Of a stretch of 5,234 bases of DNA, positions 1 through 3,796 are shown piece after piece. Every line of letters starts with the position of its first letter. Position 1 is the stretch's first letter. A program made the translations under genes and the position numbers. The notes beneath the pieces were generated by a model. It ran no database searches and was not told where the DNA came from. It was given only the letters and a program-made list of their open reading frames with translations. This DNA is from a bacterium. GTDB taxonomy: Bacteria; Thermosulfidibacterota; Thermosulfidibacteria; Thermosulfidibacterales; JALWSI01. Location: NCBI GenBank assembly GCA_027080315.1, contig JALWSI010000231.1:5875-11108 (forward strand), read 5' to 3'.

Positions 1-1
1 C

Positions 2-325
2 TGTCTCTATCTGATGGAGAATGTTGATGCCGAGGATCTTGCCCAACTCCTTAGAGAGTCGTCCTCCCCTTGGCCTACCGACTACTTTGTGAATGTTGGA
101 ACCGGCAAAGACATTAAGCTTAAAGACTTATTCCATTTGGTGAAAGAGATAGTGGGGTACAAAGGCGATATAATACACGACCTCTCAAAACCCGATGGCA
201 CTCCAAGAAAGCTTCTTGACGTAAGCAGGATTCACGCGCTTGGCTGGCAACCTGAGGTGAGCCTTGAGGAAGGCATAAAAAAGACCTACCAGTGGGATGT
301 GGGAAGTGGGACCAGAGGTCAGTAG
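2..325 (+). CDS. fcl: GDP-L-fucose synthase, C-terminal part (5' end outside window)
   Basis: This is the last 107 codons of a short-chain dehydrogenase/reductase (NAD-dependent epimerase) family gene; the frame is open to the left edge, so the true start lies upstream. The family makes GDP-L-fucose from GDP-4-keto-6-deoxymannose in the cytoplasm (epimerase plus NADPH reductase) for surface polysaccharides. Recognisable C-terminal features are the CLYLMEN helix, FVNVGTGKDIKLKDL, the loop around KPDGTPRKLLDVSR that in the family contacts the GDP-sugar, LGWQPEVSLEEGI and the final KTYQW. The catalytic Ser-Tyr-Lys lies upstream and cannot be checked. The family usually continues from TYQW with a few native residues; here the last nine residues (DVGSGTRGQ) are mostly read out of a 7-bp repeat array, which also supplies the TAG stop. 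No gene overlaps it; hicB follows after 156 bp of repeats. Family call is firm; the fcl symbol rests on the C-terminal third only. Confidence 0.85.
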   Translation, partial: CLYLMENVDAEDLAQLLRESSSPWPTDYFVNVGTGKDIKLKDLFHLVKEIVGYKGDIIHDLSKPDGTPRKLLDVSRIHALGWQPEVSLEEGIKKTYQWDVGSGTRGQ

Positions 326-362
326 CCAGAAGTCAGATGTCGGGAGTCAGAAGTCAGTGGAT
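300..362 (+). repeat. Heptad array, AGAAGTC family (block A, part 1)
   Basis: Nine consecutive 7-bp units in unbroken phase: TGGGAAG, TGGGACC, AGAGGTC, AGTAGCC, AGAAGTC, AGATGTC, GGGAGTC, AGAAGTC, AGTGGAT. The first three and a half units are coding (fcl C-terminus) and the fourth carries the fcl stop codon. The units are degenerate but keep length 7. A lone related word (CGGAAGTCA) occurs near 963 after hicA. Confidence 0.75.
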
Positions 363-363
363 T

Positions 364-416
364 CTTAAAACTTAAAACTTGCAACTTAAAGCTTATAAGC
401 AACTTAATCCTTAAAA
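364..416 (+). repeat. Heptad array, CTTAAAA family (block A, part 2)
   Basis: Units in order: CTTAAAA, CTTAAAA, CTTGCAA, CTTAAAG, an 11-bp irregular unit (CTTATAAGCAA), CTTAATC, CTTAAAA, then a degenerate tail. It starts 1 bp after the AGAAGTC array ends. The first 27 bp (364-390), including the off-consensus CTTGCAA unit, are identical to 3811-3837 downstream of the four-helix-bundle gene. Confidence 0.85.
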
Positions 417-430
417 CTTTTACTAAACCC

Positions 431-466
431 AATAAACCAAACAAACGAGACAGACCAGACAGACCA
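431..466 (+). repeat. Nonamer array, ACCAGA family (block A, part 3)
   Basis: Four 9-bp units in phase: AATAAACCA, AACAAACGA, GACAGACCA, GACAGACCA. The next in-phase nonamer (467-475) is GAGAGGAGG, which contains the hicB ribosome-binding site. On the minus strand the units read as an Leu-Ser-Gly-like repeat, which creates a spurious ORF. Confidence 0.8.
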
Positions 467-469
467 GAG

Positions 470-475
470 AGGAGG
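470..475 (+). promoter_or_regulatory. Shine-Dalgarno site of hicB
   Basis: AGGAGG lies 6 nt before the hicB ATG at 482. It is a near-perfect anti-16S complement and fixes the hicB start. It sits in phase with the preceding nonamers, so it may have arisen from, or been captured by, the array. Confidence 0.8.
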
Positions 476-481
476 ACTTGA

Positions 482-697
482 ATGGATAAAGAGATAATAT
501 TTGTCGTTGAGGAGGATCCTGAGGGTGGGTATAGCGCCAAGGCATTGGGGTATTCAATATTCACTCAAGGAGAGACCATTCAGGAGTTGAAAGAGAATAT
601 AAAAGATGCCCTGTTGTGTCACTTCAACTATGAGAGCGATATTCCAAAGGTTATTCGTCTGCATATTGTGAAAGAAGAAGTTTTGGCTTATGCCTAA
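482..697 (+). CDS. hicB: HicB-family antitoxin
   Basis: A 71-residue protein with the compact HicB partial RNase H-like fold: an N-terminal strand (residues 4-10), the EEDPEGGYSAKALGY strand-turn-strand (about 10-24), then ETIQELKENIKDAL (about 31-44), the helix characteristic of HicB_like/DUF1902 antitoxins. It is expected to bind and block the HicA mRNA interferase encoded immediately downstream. It is short for HicB: no C-terminal HTH or ribbon-helix-helix DNA-binding domain is visible, so autoregulation by this protein alone is doubtful. The ATG at 482 has AGGAGG 6 nt upstream. Its stop overlaps the hicA start by 8 bp, indicating translational coupling. The order is antitoxin first, the reverse of the E. 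coli hicAB order but common in the family. Short single-domain HicB homologues are often mislabelled with metabolic names, which I do not follow. Confidence 0.85.
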   Translation: MDKEIIFVVEEDPEGGYSAKALGYSIFTQGETIQELKENIKDALLCHFNYESDIPKVIRLHIVKEEVLAYA

Positions 698-941
698 GAT
701 TCCGAGAGATCTCTCAGGTTCAGAGTTGGCAAAACTGCTTGTCAAATACGGCTATGTTGTAACGAGACAGACAGGAAGTCATATGAGGTTAATATCAACA
801 TATAGAGTTGACGAACACAAGATCACCATTCCATCTCATGGATCAATAAGGTTAGGAACATTGAACAGTATTCTAAAGTCTATAGCGGAGTACCTTGGAG
901 TTTCAAAAGAGGAGCTAATCAGAGAACTCTTTGAGAAGTAA
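690..941 (+). CDS. hicA: HicA-family mRNA interferase toxin
   Basis: An 83-residue type II toxin of the HicA/YcfA family, a dsRNA-binding-like fold that cleaves mRNA to arrest translation and is neutralised by HicB. The sequence shows the N-terminal SGSELAKLLVKYGYVVTRQ helix-strand (residues 9-27), the catalytic G-S-H with His31 in TGSHMRL, the ITIPSHGS strand (about 45-52) and the LGTLNSILKSIAE helix typical of HicA. The catalytic histidine and surrounding motif are intact, so the toxin looks functional. Length is slightly above the usual 60-80 residues because of a C-terminal helix (VSKEELIRELFEK). The ATG at 690 lies inside the end of hicB, with only a purine-rich AAAGAAGAAG stretch before it, so translation probably depends on coupling to hicB. 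The pair lies between two repeat blocks within the polysaccharide cluster, suggesting acquisition as a module. Confidence 0.9.
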   Translation: MPKIPRDLSGSELAKLLVKYGYVVTRQTGSHMRLISTYRVDEHKITIPSHGSIRLGTLNSILKSIAEYLGVSKEELIRELFEK

Positions 942-980
942 AAGAGAACCGGCTCAGGTGATCGGAAGTCAAAGAAGAAC

Positions 981-1037
981 AGGCCTGAGTGGAGAGCGTA
1001 AAGCATAAGGCGTAAAGAGTAAGGTGTGAAGCGTCAA
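981..1037 (+). repeat. Direct repeat copy 1 leading into GCGTAAR heptad array (block B)
   Basis: The 16-bp word AGGCCTGAGTGGAGAG (981-996) leads into six in-phase heptads at 996-1037: GCGTAAA, GCATAAG, GCGTAAA, GAGTAAG, GTGTGAA, GCGTCAA. The 44 bp at 981-1024 match 1212-1255 with four mismatches, all within the heptad part. Related heptads also precede the four-helix-bundle gene at 3409-3436. Confidence 0.85.
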
Positions 1038-1039
1038 AC

Positions 1040-1084
1040 TCACCAGCCAGACCAGATAGACCAGACATACCAAATGAACCAACC
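1040..1084 (+). repeat. Nonamer array, ACCAGA family (block B, copy 1)
   Basis: Five in-phase 9-bp units: TCACCAGCC, AGACCAGAT, AGACCAGAC, ATACCAAAT, GAACCAACC. It follows the GCGTAAR array after 2 bp, the same order as in the second copy at 1227-1337. Confidence 0.8.
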
Positions 1085-1110
1085 TTTACCTATTGACAAT
1101 GGATATTATG

Positions 1111-1131
1111 TATGTTCAATCGTTGAACATA
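1111..1131 (+). promoter_or_regulatory. Perfect 9-bp inverted repeat, possible operator
   Basis: TATGTTCAA and TTGAACATA form perfect 9-bp arms around a 3-nt spacer (TCG). A further GAACATA half-site lies at 1139-1145. A TTGACA hexamer at 1093-1098 is a possible -35 box, but no good -10 hexamer lies 16-18 bp downstream, so a promoter is not supported. The symmetry suits a dimeric HTH repressor site. A second GTTCA/TGAAC dyad lies at 1178-1199. It is unclear which gene it would control; the permease starts 240 bp downstream. Confidence 0.4.
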
Positions 1132-1150
1132 GTTTGGGCGAACATATCTC

Positions 1151-1217
1151 GGGCCTCACACCCGAGGTGGCCGAAGGCTGTTCAGGTTGAGGTGAACAGG
1201 ACTGGGTGCTGAGGCCT
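1151..1217 (+). other. Candidate folded RNA or three-way junction in the hicA-permease gap
   Basis: Hand folding gives an outer helix GGGCCTCA (1151-1158) with TGAGGCCT (1210-1217), seven Watson-Crick pairs plus one G-U. Inside are a 4-bp hairpin CACC-CGA-GGTG (1159-1169) and a 7-bp hairpin CTGTTCA/TGAACAG (1178-1199) with an 8-nt loop. It matches no RNA family I recognise; comparison with tRNA, SRP RNA and RNase P RNA failed. The second hairpin could instead be a DNA operator. The right side of the outer helix overlaps direct repeat copy 2; copy 1 (near 979-986) would not close the same helix. There is no transcription evidence and no U-tract terminator. Confidence 0.25.
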
Positions 1218-1261
1218 GAGTGGAGAGTGTAAAGCGTAAGGCGTAAAGCGTGAGGGGTCAA
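1212..1261 (+). repeat. Direct repeat copy 2 leading into GCGTAAR heptad array (block B)
   Basis: The second copy of AGGCCTGAGTGGAGAG (1212-1227) is followed by five in-phase heptads at 1227-1261: GTGTAAA, GCGTAAG, GCGTAAA, GCGTGAG, GGGTCAA. It lies 231 bp from copy 1 in the same orientation, and both copies are followed by a nonamer array. Confidence 0.85.
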
Positions 1262-1263
1262 GT

Positions 1264-1337
1264 TTACCAGATGAACCAGAGAGACGCCAGATAAACCAAA
1301 TCAACCAGACAGACCAAACAGACCAGATAGACCAGAT
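1264..1337 (+). repeat. Nonamer array, ACCAGA family (block B, copy 2; longest array)
   Basis: Eight units, seven of them exactly 9 bp: TTACCAGAT, GAACCAGAG, one 11-bp unit (AGACGCCAGAT), AAACCAAAT, CAACCAGAC, AGACCAAAC, AGACCAGAT, AGACCAGAT. The consensus is NNACCAGAY. It runs almost directly into a CTTAAAA array. Confidence 0.85.
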
Positions 1338-1340
1338 CAA

Positions 1341-1370
1341 CTTAACCCTTAAAACTTAAAACTTTTTAAA
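1341..1370 (+). repeat. Short CTTAAAA heptad array abutting the permease start
   Basis: CTTAACC, CTTAAAA, CTTAAAA, then CTTTTTAAA directly before the ATG at 1371. The array occupies the place where a Shine-Dalgarno site should be, and none is present. Here the nonamers precede the CTTAAAA heptads, the reverse of blocks A, C and D. The whole gap 942-1370 holds only the repeats and dyads listed; I see no coding gene in it. Confidence 0.8.
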
Positions 1371-2249
1371 ATGAAAACCCTAAAATTACCATTTTGGCCT
1401 TTAAGTGCGGCAGATACTTCTCCTGCCCAGCGGGTTACTGTGATAGAGCCCGGCAGGGCCGAGAAGAACTACTGGAGAGACCTGTGGAACTACCGTGAAC
1501 TCTTCATCATACTGGCCTGGCGCGATATCGCCGTTCGCTACAAACAGACTGTGATAGGTGTGGCCTGGGCTGTTATACGGCCCTTCTTGACCATGGTGGT
1601 CTTCACCGCCATCTTTGGCAGGTTGGCCAAGATGCCCAGCGCCGGCAATTCCCCTTATGCCCTCATGGTCTTTGCAGGTATGCTGCCCTGGACTTTCTTC
1701 TCAACCGCCTTGGGTGAGGCCTCTAACAGCCTCATTGGCAACGAGAAGCTCATAAGCAAGGTGTACTTTCCACGGCTCATCATTCCCACCGCCGCTGTGG
1801 TGACAGCCTTTGTGGACTTTCTGATAAGCCTTGGCATTCTCTTTTTCATGATGCTCTACTACCGCTTTGTGCCTGGATGGCAGATCTTGCTGTTGCCCGT
1901 CTTCATGCTGCTGGCCCTCTGCGCCGCCTTGGGACCTGGGTTGTGGGTGACTGCCTTAAACGTTAAGTACCGCGACTTCAGGTATGTGATACCATTTCTG
2001 GTTCAGCTTGGGCTCTATGTCTCTCCTGTGGGGTTCACCAGCAGCGTTATTCCCCACAGGTGGAGGTTGCTCTACAGCCTCAATCCCATGGTGGGGGTGA
2101 TAGACGGTTTCAGGTGGTGCATTCTTGGGAAAGAGAGTCCCCTGTATCTGCCGGGTTTCTGCTTCAGCGTGGTGGTGATAGCCTTCTTCTTGTGGTTTGG
2201 CATAACAAGGTTCAGAAAGATGGAGAACCTCTTTGCGGATTTGATATAG
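1371..2249 (+). CDS. ABC-2 type polysaccharide export permease (Wzm/TagG-like)
   Basis: A 292-residue inner-membrane permease of the family that, with a Wzt-type ATPase, exports O-antigen, teichoic acid or capsule polymers. Family marks are the amphipathic N-terminal segment with LAWRDIAVRYKQT (residues 48-60), GVAWAVIRPFLTMVVFT (about 63-79), FAGMLPW (101-107), the SKVYFPRLIIP coupling-helix region (129-139), LNVKYRDFRY (196-205), SLNPMVGVIDGFRW (236-249) and the terminal FRKMENLFADLI. Six hydrophobic segments fit about 64-80, 97-113, 136-160, 170-195, 204-220 and 260-278. Length is slightly long (usually about 260-280) because of an extra N-terminus. No Shine-Dalgarno site precedes ATG 1371; an in-frame GTG at 1440, giving VIEPGRAEK, would match the usual family start but also lacks one. 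The ATPase gene that normally follows is absent; a DUF433 gene comes next. It is clearly richer in G/C than the downstream flippase. Confidence 0.92.
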   Translation: MKTLKLPFWPLSAADTSPAQRVTVIEPGRAEKNYWRDLWNYRELFIILAWRDIAVRYKQTVIGVAWAVIRPFLTMVVFTAIFGRLAKMPSAGNSPYALMVFAGMLPWTFFSTALGEASNSLIGNEKLISKVYFPRLIIPTAAVVTAFVDFLISLGILFFMMLYYRFVPGWQILLLPVFMLLALCAALGPGLWVTALNVKYRDFRYVIPFLVQLGLYVSPVGFTSSVIPHRWRLLYSLNPMVGVIDGFRWCILGKESPLYLPGFCFSVVVIAFFLWFGITRFRKMENLFADLI

Positions 2250-2286
2250 AGGGTTTTAAGGTTTAGAAGAAGGTTTGGGTGTAAAG

Positions 2287-2364
2287 ATGTTGAAGTTGAT
2301 GCGGATTGTGGTTTCTCTAACGCTGAGTTTGATGTTAGACAGTTGTTTTTTTTGGGAGAGTTAG
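2287..2364 (+). CDS. Possible 25-residue signal-peptide-like ORF (doubtful)
   Basis: The 124-bp gap between the permease and the DUF433 gene contains a 25-codon ORF from ATG 2287. The product starts MLKLMRIVVSLTLSLMLDSC: a basic start, a hydrophobic core and a Cys after LDS, resembling a degenerate lipoprotein signal peptide, ending FFWES. An 8-T run (2346-2353) lies just before the stop; moving the reading frame there does not yield a longer plausible protein. No strong ribosome-binding site precedes it. It could be the stump of a lost lipoprotein gene or simply chance. Confidence 0.2.
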   Translation: MLKLMRIVVSLTLSLMLDSCFFWES

Positions 2365-2373
2365 GGAGGAAAA

Positions 2374-2613
2374 GTGAAAACCTGGAGAGAATGGATTGTC
2401 ACGAATCCGTCGGTGATGATGGGTAAACCGGCAATCGTTGGAACCCGGATCACAGTGGAGCTCATTTTAGAAAAGCTGGCCGCCGGTGAAACGATAGACG
2501 ATCTGCTGGAAGCACATCCTCGGCTGACGCGGGAGGCTATTCAAGCAGCACTGGCCTTTGCGGCTGAGGCATTGCGAGCTGACGTGGTGTATCCCGTAGA
2601 GATTCCTGCGTGA
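2374..2613 (+). CDS. DUF433 (VapB-type) antitoxin, partner toxin lost
   Basis: A 79-residue DUF433 protein. The family mark MGKPAIVGTRITVELILEKL (about residues 16-35), then LLEAHPRLTREAIQAALAFAAE (about 44-65), is the winged-helix-like fold of antitoxins normally paired with DUF5615 PIN-like toxins. The GTG start at 2374 has GGAGG (2365-2369) 4 nt upstream, which is slightly close. Its stop overlaps a GTG that begins the usual partner, but that partner is cut off after 8 codons, so this is an orphan antitoxin. Compared with the second DUF433 in the window (2796-3035) I count about 24 identities over 54 aligned residues, so the two are not recent duplicates. It is likely a cytoplasmic DNA-binding regulator; whether it can neutralise the intact DUF5615 toxin downstream is unknown. 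Confidence 0.85.
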   Translation: MKTWREWIVTNPSVMMGKPAIVGTRITVELILEKLAAGETIDDLLEAHPRLTREAIQAALAFAAEALRADVVYPVEIPA

Positions 2614-2636
2614 AAATTTTGGCCGATAAAGTGTAG
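2610..2636 (+). pseudogene. DUF5615 toxin remnant, first 8 codons only
   Basis: A GTG at 2610 overlaps the stop of the DUF433 gene (GTGA), exactly as the intact pair does at 3032-3035. It reads MKILADKV then TAG. MKILAD plus an acidic/Asn-Val continuation is the typical DUF5615 opening (family form resembles MKILADENV; the intact toxin here begins MKILLDMNL). After 8 codons homology stops, and about 10 bp later a fragment of a four-helix-bundle gene begins. The best reading is a toxin gene truncated by deletion or replacement. Confidence 0.7.
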
Positions 2637-2645
2637 CTGACTCAT

Positions 2646-2725
2646 AAGATGCCGTTGTTGCTGAGTTGAAAGAGATATCTTCCATGCTCCATGGCCTCAT
2701 CAAATACTTAAAACTTAACCCTTAA
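2646..2725 (+). pseudogene. 3' fragment of an S23/bIVP-type four-helix-bundle gene
   Basis: Positions 2651-2718 match 3722-3789, the 3' end of the intact four-helix-bundle gene, at 66 of 68 bases. One difference changes Ser98 to Ala, the other is silent. Homology probably extends to AAGATGCC at 2646 with a 6-bp in-frame deletion. In frame it encodes DAVVAELKEISSMLHGL and IKYLKLNP, then TAA at 2723-2725, corresponding to residues 92-118 of the intact protein. An in-frame TAA lies just upstream (2645-2647), so it is not a usable gene. The last codons and the stop lie in the attached CTTAAAA array, as in the intact copy. Confidence 0.9.
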
Positions 2726-2741
2726 AACTTAAAACTTAAAT
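2707..2741 (+). repeat. CTTAAAA heptad array (block C)
   Basis: Five perfectly phased heptads: CTTAAAA, CTTAACC, CTTAAAA, CTTAAAA, CTTAAAT. The first begins within the coding end of the four-helix-bundle fragment, as the array at 3778 does in the intact gene. Confidence 0.85.
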
Positions 2742-2742
2742 A

Positions 2743-2769
2743 AAACCAAACAGACCAGATAGACGAGAT
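2743..2769 (+). repeat. Short nonamer array, ACCAGA family (block C)
   Basis: Three in-phase units: AAACCAAAC, AGACCAGAT, AGACGAGAT. It follows the CTTAAAA array after 1 bp and precedes the ribosome-binding site of the second DUF433 gene. Confidence 0.75.
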
Positions 2770-2783
2770 GAAAACAACCAATT

Positions 2784-2789
2784 AAGGAG
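2784..2789 (+). promoter_or_regulatory. Shine-Dalgarno site of second DUF433 gene
   Basis: AAGGAG lies 6 nt before ATG 2796 and fixes that start. It lies outside the repeat arrays. Confidence 0.75.
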
Positions 2790-2795
2790 AAAAAT

Positions 2796-3035
2796 ATGGA
2801 ATTTCCAGGGTTAAATAGAATCACTATAGACCCTAAGGTTATGGGTGGTAAGCCTTGTGTGCGGGGTATGAGGGTAACGGTAGGGACAATTGTTGGGCTT
2901 CTTGCATCGGGAGCCTCTTTTGAGGAGGTTTTAGAGCTTTATCCCTACCTTGAAGAGGAGGACATAAGAGCTGCTCTATCGTATGCAACCTGGCGTTCCG
3001 AAGAGTACGACCTGCTATTAGAAGAGGTTTCGTGA
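2796..3035 (+). CDS. DUF433 (VapB-type) antitoxin of an intact DUF433-DUF5615 pair
   Basis: A 79-residue DUF433 protein with the family signature DPKVMGGKPCVRGMRVTVGTI (residues 12-32, best seen as GGKP...G.R.TV), the hydrophobic LLASGASFEEVLELYPYLEEEDIRAALSY segment, and a charged C-terminus (EEYDLLLEEVS) likely to contact the toxin. The start at ATG 2796 is supported by AAGGAG 6 nt upstream. Its stop overlaps the toxin start by 4 bp (GTGA at 3032-3035), so the two are translationally coupled, antitoxin first. The expected role is to bind and neutralise the DUF5615 PIN-like toxin and probably to repress the operon. It is the same length as the DUF433 at 2374 but diverged from it. Confidence 0.88.
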   Translation: MEFPGLNRITIDPKVMGGKPCVRGMRVTVGTIVGLLASGASFEEVLELYPYLEEEDIRAALSYATWRSEEYDLLLEEVS

Positions 3036-3421
3036 AGATCCTGTTAGATATGAACCTTTCTCCTGCATGGGTTCCCTATCTTGAGGGGTACGGGTACGAA
3101 GTGAAACACTGGGGTGAGGTGGGCTCTTCCACTGCTACAGATGTTGAGGTTATGGATTGGGCGCGTAAGAACGGGTATGTTGTTTTCACTCACGATTTAG
3201 ATTTTGGAACCCTTTTGTATGTGACCATGGCGGTGGCTCCCAGTGTGGTTCAACTGAGGTGCGAAGACATACGTCCTCAAAGTGTCGGTGAGATTGTGGT
3301 AAAGGCCTTAAAGAGAGCCCGCCAACAGATAGAACAAGGGGCCCTTGTTGTGATTGATCCCAGAAGAAGCCGAGTAAGACTCTTACCCTTAGGTAGGAAA
3401 GAGTCCAGGAATAAGGCATGA
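3032..3421 (+). CDS. DUF5615 PIN-like toxin
   Basis: A 129-residue PIN-like (Mut7-C-related) protein, a predicted metal-dependent RNase toxin paired with DUF433. Visible marks are the N-terminal MKILLDMNLSP with Asp6 and Asn8, the GYEVKHWGEV strand (21-30), TATDVEVMDWA with Asp37 and Asp42, and FTHDLDFG with Asp55 and Asp57. These acidic residues are the expected metal ligands, so the active site looks complete. Then come VVQLRCEDIRP, SVGEIVVKALKRA and the closing GALVVIDPRRSRVRLLPL. The GTG start overlaps the DUF433 stop and no separate ribosome-binding site is needed. The C-terminal NKA and the TGA stop lie within a GCGTAAR-type heptad array, so the tail beyond LLPL may not be ancestral. 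The four-helix-bundle gene starts 18 bp downstream and could be co-transcribed. Confidence 0.88.
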   Translation: MKILLDMNLSPAWVPYLEGYGYEVKHWGEVGSSTATDVEVMDWARKNGYVVFTHDLDFGTLLYVTMAVAPSVVQLRCEDIRPQSVGEIVVKALKRARQQIEQGALVVIDPRRSRVRLLPLGRKESRNKA

Positions 3422-3436
3422 GGCGTAAGGGTTGAG
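3409..3436 (+). repeat. GCGTAAR heptads upstream of the four-helix-bundle gene
   Basis: Four in-phase units: GAATAAG, GCATGAG, GCGTAAG, GGTTGAG, ending 3 bp before ATG 3440. The first two encode the end and stop of the DUF5615 gene. They belong to the family seen at 996-1037 and 1227-1261. Conservation is weaker here (four units). Confidence 0.65.
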
Positions 3437-3439
3437 TGT

Positions 3440-3796
3440 ATGGGATATGAGTCATTTGAAGAGTTGGAGGTGTGGAAACGGGCGTGTCGTTTGGCGGTTT
3501 TGGTGTATGAGCTGTTGGGTAGATGTGAGGATTTCGGATTAAAGGGCCAGATGACCCGTGCGGTGGTGTCAATTGCCTCTAACATTGCTGAAGGAGCTGA
3601 GCGGGACAGTAGAGCCGAGTATGTTAGATTTCTGCATATTGCCAAAGGTTCTGCTGCCGAGCTGCGCACTCAGGTTTATATTGCCCAGCAGATTGGTGTT
3701 CTTGAGCCTAAAGATGCCCAGGCCGTTGTTTCTGAGTTGAAAGAGATATCTTCCATGCTCCACGGCCTCATCAAATACTTAAAACTTAATTCTTAA
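3440..3796 (+). CDS. Four-helix-bundle protein (S23/bIVP family, TIGR02436-like)
   Basis: A 118-residue protein of usual family length. Marks are FEELEVWKRACRLAV in helix 1 (residues 6-20), FGLKGQMTRAVVSIASNIAEG (32-52) with Arg40 and the near-invariant SNIAEG, then RFLHIAKGSAAELRTQVYIA (63-82), and a final helix AVVSELKEISSMLHGLIKYL (95-114). The family includes proteins encoded in 23S rRNA intervening sequences and is structurally related to Avd, the basic pentameric accessory protein of diversity-generating retroelements that binds reverse transcriptase and RNA. No reverse transcriptase, template repeat or rRNA is present here. The start at ATG 3440 follows a GCGTAAR heptad array with no good Shine-Dalgarno site; it may be coupled to the toxin gene 18 bp upstream. 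The last six codons and the TAA are made of CTTAAAA-type heptads. A near-identical 3' fragment lies at 2646-2725. Molecular role unknown; nucleic-acid binding is a reasonable expectation. Confidence 0.93.
   Translation: MGYESFEELEVWKRACRLAVLVYELLGRCEDFGLKGQMTRAVVSIASNIAEGAERDSRAEYVRFLHIAKGSAAELRTQVYIAQQIGVLEPKDAQAVVSELKEISSMLHGLIKYLKLNS

Noticed and set aside
319-564. 81-aa minus-strand ORF with a Leu-Ser-Gly repeat
   Set aside because: It is the reverse translation of the nonamer and heptad arrays and runs antisense into hicB; no ribosome-binding site or family match.
1093-1121. Sigma-70 promoter from TTGACA
   Set aside because: A 17-bp spacer puts TCAATC at the -10 position, which is a poor match; TATGTT is only 12 bp away.
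1151-1217. tRNA, SRP RNA or RNase P RNA
   Set aside because: GAGGTGGCCGAAGG hinted at a Ser/Leu tRNA, but no acceptor stem, anticodon arm or T-arm can be placed, and SRP and RNase P core motifs are absent.
2060-2266. Plus-strand 68-aa ORF overlapping the permease end
   Set aside because: It lies in another frame of the permease, which has clear family motifs through its C-terminus.
2641-2795. Insertion sequence between the two DUF433 genes
   Set aside because: No transposase, terminal inverted repeats or target-site duplication are visible; the DNA is a four-helix-bundle gene fragment plus arrays.
3186-3669. Minus-strand ORFs of about 130 aa opposite the DUF5615 and four-helix-bundle genes
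   Set aside because: They are shadows of two confidently assigned genes, with low-complexity composition and no recognisable domain.
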